DNA of 64,000 nt from CADCTP01 sp963849885 (GTDB lineage: Bacteria; Actinomycetota; Actinomycetes; Mycobacteriales; CADCTP01). Position 1 is the stretch's first letter; the number at the start of each line of letters is the position of its first letter. Positions 59,418 to 64,000 of this stretch are shown one piece after another. The stretch is from the NCBI GenBank assembly GCA_963849885.1, contig CAWKIV010000013.1:443449-507448 (forward strand). The letters are read 5' to 3'. The notes beneath the pieces were generated by a model. The model saw only the letters and a list, made by a program, of their open reading frames with translations. It made no database searches and was not told the DNA's origin. The translations under genes and the position numbers were made by a program.

Positions 59418-59966
59418 ATGGGCGCGGTGACCTCGATGGACGAGGCGTACCTGGTCCGCCGCATCGCCCGCGGCGACCGCCACGCGTTCGACGAGCTGTA
59501 CCGGCGCACCTCACCGTGGCTGGCCGTGCGGCTGCGTCGGCGGTGCGCGGACGACGAGCTGGTCGCCGACGTCATGCAGGAGACCTACCTGGCGGTGTGG
59601 CGGGCCGCGGCGGCGTTCGCGGGCGCCGGCGTCGGCGGCACCGCGGTCGGCTGGGTGTGGACGATCGCCGCCCGGCGCCTGGTGGACGCGATGCGCCGGC
59701 GGGCTCGCGACGCGCGGCTGCCGCTGGCGGCGCTGGCCGCCCCGGACGCGCCCGCCGCCGAGGATGAGGTGCTGGATGTGGTGCTGGGCGACGCCATGGG
59801 CTCGGCGCTGCGCCGGCTGTCCCCCGACCTGCGGCAGGTGCTGCAGGCGATGGTGCTGGACGGGCTCACGGTACGGGAGACAGCCGTGCTCCTGGGCGTG
59901 CCCGAGGGAACGGTGAAGACCCGTGCTCGTCGGGCGCGGATCGCGCTGCGGGAGGCGCTGTCATGA
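59418..59966 (+). CDS. ECF-type RNA polymerase sigma factor
   Basis: A 182-residue sigma-70 family factor. Region 2 reads AYLVRRIARGDRHAFDELYR and VMQETYLAVWRAAAAF; region 4 reads LRRLSPDLRQVLQAMVLDGL, then TVRETAVLLGVPEGTVKTRA. ATG 59418 is chosen (GAAGGGCAGG upstream); GTG 59406 and ATG 59436 are alternatives. The stop overlaps the next start as ATGA, so it is coupled to a zinc-finger anti-sigma membrane protein. It likely drives this ABC cassette. Confidence 0.88.
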   Translation: MGAVTSMDEAYLVRRIARGDRHAFDELYRRTSPWLAVRLRRRCADDELVADVMQETYLAVWRAAAAFAGAGVGGTAVGWVWTIAARRLVDAMRRRARDARLPLAALAAPDAPAAEDEVLDVVLGDAMGSALRRLSPDLRQVLQAMVLDGLTVRETAVLLGVPEGTVKTRARRARIALREALS

Positions 59967-60808
59967 GAACTTCGGACTTGACACCTTCGGACCACGTCAC
60001 GACGGCCGCGCTGGAGCGGTACGCCACCGGCGGCGCGGGGATCGGGGCGGACGCCCTCTGGGCGGTCGAGGCGCACCTGGAGTCGTGCGCACCCTGCCGG
60101 GAGCGCCTCGGCGACGCTGTGGGCCGGCGCAGCCCGGAGACGGTGTCGCTGCTGGCGCTCGTGCAGGCGAATCTGGCCGGCGAGGTGGCGCGCAGCCCGC
60201 GGATGCCCGCGCGGCGGCTGCCGCGGCGGGTTTCGCGGTGGGCACCGCCAGGTCTGTGGCCGCGGTTGGCGATGACGCTCCTGGTGCTCGCGGCGGCGCT
60301 TGGCCTGGATCTGGTGGGCAGCAGCCCGGCGTTTCCGTCGCTGGTGCTGCTGGTGGCGCCGGTGGCACCGCTGCTCGGGGTGGCCGCGGCGTGGTCGGTC
60401 GCGCTTGATCCGGCGTACGAACTGGTGGTGGCCAGCCCACGGGCGGGGCTCGCCATGGTCTTGCGGCGCACCCTGGCGGTGCTGGTCGTGGTCATCCCGG
60501 CGCTGACCGTGGCCGGCGCGCTGGTGGGCGCGTCGCCGGCCCGCTGGCTGCTGCCGTGCCTGGCGTTCACCGCCGGCGCGCTCGCCCTGGGCGAACTGAT
60601 CGGGCTGCGCTGGGCGGCGGCCGCGTTGGCGCTGGCGTGGACGGTTGGCGTGATCACCCCGAGTGTGCTCGCCGCCCGTACCCCCGTGTTGTTGGAACCG
60701 GCCAGTCTTCCGTACTGGGCCGGGCTGATCGCCGTGATCGCGGTCGCACTGGTGCTGCGGCGCGACGCCTACACCGGACTGAGGAGTGACACATGGTTCG
60801 TGCGGTAA
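59963..60808 (+). CDS. Membrane protein with N-terminal zf-HC2 anti-sigma domain
   Basis: A 281-residue protein. The N-terminal anti-sigma zinc finger has H38, C42 and C45 (AHLESCAPCRERLG). Then about six membrane helices follow (LAMTLLVLAAALGLDLVGSS, SLVLLVAPVAPLLGVAAAW and others). This joins the sensing/holding of the sigma factor to a membrane part, perhaps a permease-like subunit. It overlaps the sigma gene (ATGA) and overlaps the ABC ATPase start by 16 bases. On a signal it would release the ECF factor. Confidence 0.82.
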   Translation: MRTSDLTPSDHVTTAALERYATGGAGIGADALWAVEAHLESCAPCRERLGDAVGRRSPETVSLLALVQANLAGEVARSPRMPARRLPRRVSRWAPPGLWPRLAMTLLVLAAALGLDLVGSSPAFPSLVLLVAPVAPLLGVAAAWSVALDPAYELVVASPRAGLAMVLRRTLAVLVVVIPALTVAGALVGASPARWLLPCLAFTAGALALGELIGLRWAAAALALAWTVGVITPSVLAARTPVLLEPASLPYWAGLIAVIAVALVLRRDAYTGLRSDTWFVR

Positions 60809-61596
60809 GCGCCACCGAGACCGCGGCGACGACGTACGCGTGGGCGATCCACGCCGAAGGGCTGCGGGTGCGGGCGGGCCGCCGGATGGCCGTCGACGGG
60901 TTGGACCTGTCGATGGACATCGGCGTGCACGGCCTGCTGGGACCCAACGGCGCCGGCAAGACCACCCTGGTCCGCTCGATCGCGACGGTGCTGCGCCCCG
61001 CAGGCGGCACGCTGACCGTTCTCGGCGAGAAGGTCAACGGGCGCATCGACCTGCGCGGGCTGCGCCGCCAGATCGGATACCTCCCACAGGAATTCGGCTA
61101 CTACCGCCGATTCACGGTGCGGGAGTTCATCGAGTACATCGCCTGGCTCAAGGAGATGCCCGCCGCCGAGACGCCGGGCGCGGTGCAGCGCGCGATCGAA
61201 CGGGTCGGGCTGACCGACCGGGCCGACGACCGGATGAAGACGCTCTCGGGCGGCATGGTGCGCCGGGCCGGCATCGCCCAGGCCATCGTCAACGACCCGC
61301 GGATCCTGCTGCTGGACGAGCCCACCGCCGGGCTGGACCCCGACCAGCGCCTGCAGTTCCGGGCGTTGCTGCGCGAACTCGGCACGGACACCTGCGTGCT
61401 GGTCTCGACCCACCTGGTCGAGGACGTGGCCGCCGCCTGCACCGATGTGGTGCTCATCGATGCCGGCCGGTTGGTCTACCAGGGCGTGCCGGCCGACCTC
61501 GCCGCCGCGGCCGGTGAGGATTCCGGCGCCGGGGACAGCGCGGCCGAGCGCGGCTACTCGGCCATCCTGCGCCGCCACCGCGAGGGGCGGTCGTGA
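60793..61596 (+). CDS. ABC transporter ATP-binding protein
   Basis: A 267-residue ATPase. Walker A LLGPNGAGKTTL (GPNGAGKTT 50-58), Q-loop YLPQEFGYYRRF, signature KTLSGGMVRRAGIAQA, Walker B ILLLDEPTAGLDPDQR, and the switch His in VLVSTHLVEDV. It is the type used by export or immunity systems of the CcmA/NatA-like family. ATG 60793 lies inside the anti-sigma gene end. Next gene overlaps by 4 bases (ATGA). Confidence 0.93.
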   Translation: MVRAVSATETAATTYAWAIHAEGLRVRAGRRMAVDGLDLSMDIGVHGLLGPNGAGKTTLVRSIATVLRPAGGTLTVLGEKVNGRIDLRGLRRQIGYLPQEFGYYRRFTVREFIEYIAWLKEMPAAETPGAVQRAIERVGLTDRADDRMKTLSGGMVRRAGIAQAIVNDPRILLLDEPTAGLDPDQRLQFRALLRELGTDTCVLVSTHLVEDVAAACTDVVLIDAGRLVYQGVPADLAAAAGEDSGAGDSAAERGYSAILRRHREGRS

Positions 61597-63001
61597 TGGG
61601 CGCCCGGATCCTGCGCATCGAGCTGCGCCGATCGGTGGCGTTGTGGGCGGCACTGGTGATCGCCGCGACCGGCGTGTTCGTGCTCTTCGCCAGCAACGAG
61701 CCGTACGGCTCGTGGATGCAGCTGGTCGTCGTTTCAGCGCGACATCATGCAGCTGACCTGGCCGCTGGCGCTGGCGGCCGGCGCCTGGCAGGCCCTGCGC
61801 GAGCGTCGTTCCAAGGTTGAGGAACTCCTGGCCACCACACCCCGGCCGCGCTGGCAGCGGGTGCTGCCGGTCGTCGACCGCGATGGCGATCGCCGCCGTC
61901 ACCGCCTACCTGGTCATGCTCGCCGGTGCGGCCGGCCACCTCAGGAACATCGACGGGTATTTCCCGCTCGGCGCGATCCCAATCATCGCCCTCGGTGCGC
62001 TGGCCATGGTCGGCGCGGTCTGGCTCGGCCAGGCCATCGGCACGCTGCTCCCCTCGCCGCTGACCGCGCCGATGCTCGCCGTGGTCGGCTTCCTCGGGCT
62101 GGCGGTGTCGCCCATGGTCGTCGCGCAGGACAGCCGCGACCCGGGTACGTTCCTGCTCTTCCCGTACCTGCAGGGTCCGCGCGACGGCGGGTTCGCATTC
62201 CAGATGCTCTCGGCCCGGGCGAACCTGTCCCAGGCGCTGTGGTTCTTGGCCATGGCCGCGACCGGGCTCGCCGTTTTCGCGGCCTCCCGGCCGCGGAACC
62301 CGGGTGGCCGCCCTGCTGCCGGTCGTGCTCGGCGCCGCCATCGCCGTACCGGCACTGCCGCGAACCCTGTCCGTCGCCTGGATCGAGGACCGCCGCGCCA
62401 CCGAGATCGTGTGCACCGATGACGAGCCGAAGGTGTGCATCTCGCGGCTGCACGCGCACGCATTGGACGACCTACGCGGGCCGGCCGCGCAGGCGCTGTC
62501 CGTTCTCGCGACGAAGCTGCCTCCGGCACCCACCAGGGTTCTGGTGCGCAGCGTCGAGCGCAACGGTCCCGAGGATCGGCAGCCGCCGGACACCCTGACC
62601 GTGAACCTCCCGTTCCTTCGAGGACGTGACGCAGAACCCATCCGAGGACGACCTGTTGTGGATCATGCTCGATGGCGCCGGCGTGCTGCCATGCGCGAAC
62701 CTCGCGCGGCCGAACCCGCAGGACGAGTCCGCGACCAAGGGCGACCCGGACACACGGGAGAGCGAGTATCTGACCGCGCGTCTGGTCGCCGCGGCCTGGC
62801 TCCTCGACCGCGACATCCGACCGGCGGAGGGACGCGACGAAGGACCGGACGGAGACGCTGGCCCGCCAGGCTCTGGCGGCCCTGCGCGCGCTGCCGGCCG
62901 ACGAGCAGCGGGCCCGCGTCACCGCGCTGCGGGACGCCGAGCGCACCTGCGCCGACGGTGACCGACTGGAGATGCTCACCGGCACGGGCACCGCGCGGTG
63001 A
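61593..63001 (+). pseudogene. ABC exporter permease with five frameshifts
   Basis: Six short frame pieces in a row make one protein of about 467 residues, with several membrane helices: ILRIELRRSVALWAALVIAA; IMQLTWPLALAAGAWQALRE; AMAIAAVTAYLVMLAGAAGH then PMLAVVGFLGLAVSPMVVAQ; VAALLPVVLGAAIAVPALPR; EDVTQNPSEDDLLWIMLDGA; and TLARQALAALRALPADEQRA. Breaks are near 61725-61732, 61875-61885, 62295-62303, 62608-62615 and 62828-62834. All go the same way (one extra base each). The end TGA (62999-63001) overlaps the next GTG. The gene is likely inactive. Confidence 0.75.
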
Positions 63002-63672
63002 AGCCGTTGGCGCTGTACCTGCGCTCACGAGCAGTGCCGACCTCGGCGGCGGCGATGCTTGGTTGCGCGGTGGTCCTGTGGGCGATCGGCCTCCTGGTCG
63101 ACCACCCACAGGGTCGGGTCCTGGTCGCGCTGCTGGTCGCGCTGGCCGCCACGACCGCCATCGCGCCCGGCCTCGCCGGCGCCGATCACGACCTCGATCG
63201 GGTCTCGGCGATCGCCTGGCCGCCGCGGCGGGCCGCCCACGTGACCGTCGCCGGCGCCACCGTGGTGGGCCTGCTCGCCGCGACCGCGCTCGCCGGCGAG
63301 CACATGGCCGACACCGGCCAGCTCGCGCGCAACGTGGCCGGGCTGACCGGGCTGATAGCGCTCGGCGCGGTCGTCCTCGGCGCGGCCCGGGCACCGCTGC
63401 TGCCGGTGGTCTGGACGGCGCTCGTGCTGCAGTACGCACCCCCGATGGGCGAGCCACCCACCCGGCCGGCGTACAAGGTGATGCTCACCTGGATGGTGCA
63501 GCCGGACGAGACCCGCGCGGCGACCGTGGCGGCCGTCGTCCTCGCCGCCGCCGGGACGGTCGCCTACGCGGTCTTCGGCAGCCGGCGCTGCATCCTACCG
63601 CTCGTGGAAGCCGGATCATGGGCCAGCCCGACGGCGCCGCGCCGAACGTGGCGCGCACCCTGGACCTTCTAG
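62998..63672 (+). CDS. Membrane protein of ABC export cassette
   Basis: A 224-residue protein with about six membrane helices: MLGCAVVLWAIGLLVDHPQG, VLVALLVALAATTAIAPGLA, VTVAGATVVGLLAATALAGE, LTGLIALGAVVLGAARAPLL and others. No known motif; order and size suggest a permease or accessory subunit. GTG 62998 overlaps the TGA of the broken permease as GTGA, so translation of this gene would depend on the gene before. Stop TAG at 63670-63672. Confidence 0.75.
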   Translation: MKPLALYLRSRAVPTSAAAMLGCAVVLWAIGLLVDHPQGRVLVALLVALAATTAIAPGLAGADHDLDRVSAIAWPPRRAAHVTVAGATVVGLLAATALAGEHMADTGQLARNVAGLTGLIALGAVVLGAARAPLLPVVWTALVLQYAPPMGEPPTRPAYKVMLTWMVQPDETRAATVAAVVLAAAGTVAYAVFGSRRCILPLVEAGSWASPTAPRRTWRAPWTF

Positions 63673-64000
63673 CACCGCTGGGCCACCCCTCGCCCTTGCT
63701 CGCCCACGCCTTCCTAACCGTCACCGCCGCCGTCGGAACACGCCGGCGCGCCCGCACCGGCCAATCAGGTTCCGGCGGGTGGCTGCCAATGATCACGAGT
63801 GAGTGCGACCGGGTGGCCTCTGCCCGGCCCGGGAGTGGGACCCGCTGGACCAGCTGGGCTAGCCCGGTCCCCTCCCCGGACCCGGGCTAGCCGTCGGTTC
63901 GCCCCACCCTTCCGAGAGACATGCCGCGGGTCGGGTGCGGGTGAAGTGTCGGTCTGTGGCTCTGCTGAGACGCTCATGGGCCACAATGTGACTCGTAGGA
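63673..64000. other. No supported gene to the right edge
   Basis: The last 328 bases have only short ORFs with no family match and poor codon pattern. They hold the long inverted repeat at 63857-63892. Confidence 0.55.
63857..63892. terminator. Long GC-rich inverted repeat, possible terminator
   Basis: GGCTAGCCCGGTCC (63857-63870) pairs with GGACCCGGGCTAGCC (63878-63892) with one bulged base and a 7-base loop CCTCCCC. It lies about 185 bases after the last gene of the ABC cassette and could end its transcript, or one arriving from the right. Confidence 0.5.

Noticed and set aside
61593..63001. Programmed frameshifting to make the permease
   Set aside because: Five sites with no shared slippery sequence or downstream structure; errors or decay are simpler.
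63765..63986. 73-codon minus-strand ORF near the right edge
   Set aside because: No ribosome site, no family, and it crosses the strong inverted repeat.

Overview
The window is very GC-rich (roughly 75 percent by eye), densely coding DNA with GTG/ATG starts, 1-4 bp gene overlaps, an IdeR/DtxR-type iron box, a GylR-like glycerol operon, GAF-ANTAR and DevS/DevR-like regulators, a WS/DGAT acyltransferase and a LigD-type NHEJ protein. Together these point to the chromosome of a soil-type actinobacterium (Actinomycetia). I cannot name the genus. No rRNA, complete tRNA or CRISPR array was seen.

Layout. 1-3.7 kb: the end of an aromatic-acid catabolic operon (OYE half of a salicylyl-CoA 5-hydroxylase-like enzyme, cyclase, TPP enzyme). 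3.8-9.6 kb: housekeeping and envelope genes (AMIN-like secreted protein, hisS, META lipoprotein, NDH-2, SET protein). 9.7-16.8 kb: glycerol locus, glpF - GAD-repeat protein - glpK - glpD on the minus strand, with a divergent IclR regulator and a second glpK. 16.8-20.7 kb: GAF-ANTAR regulator, iron-box DUF2470 gene, FAD oxidase plus GCS2 ligase pair. 20.8-27.2 kb: a tightly overlapping herA-sbcD-sbcC-nurA DNA-end-resection operon. 27.4-41.8 kb: M15 peptidase, WS/DGAT, acyl-CoA dehydrogenase, DUF1992, SHMT-like enzyme, ferritin-like protein, DUF3500, LigD (PE-Pol), gpsA, SDR, a TetR/MFS pair with two visible operators, and a ThuA protein. 41.9-53.4 kb: glucodextranase, a second GCS2 ligase, DevS/DevR-like pair, fasciclin lipoprotein, sulfite-oxidase-like membrane protein, NTF2-like and ScyD/E-like proteins. 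53.5-64 kb: accessory-looking DNA with a LuxR/ATPase regulator, alpha/beta hydrolase, a truncated IS481-type element, a 3'-half tRNA scar, and an ECF sigma - anti-sigma - ABC exporter cassette.

How genes work together. Glycerol enters by GlpF, is phosphorylated by GlpK and oxidised by GlpD; GpsA elsewhere makes glycerol-3-phosphate for lipids. HerA, SbcD, SbcC and NurA form a bacterial version of the archaeal HerA-NurA-Mre11-Rad50 resection machinery, with NHEJ polymerase LigD only 8 kb away.

Two window-wide patterns stand out. First, short tandem repeats of 12-15 bp recur, three times exactly over a stop codon, so that copies of the gene end, including the stop, are repeated. Second, about eight genes outside the ABC cassette carry 1-base frameshifts (nine or ten indels) and one permease carries five more, so part of this is probably consensus error and part real decay. 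Gene calls that span frameshifts are marked as such.
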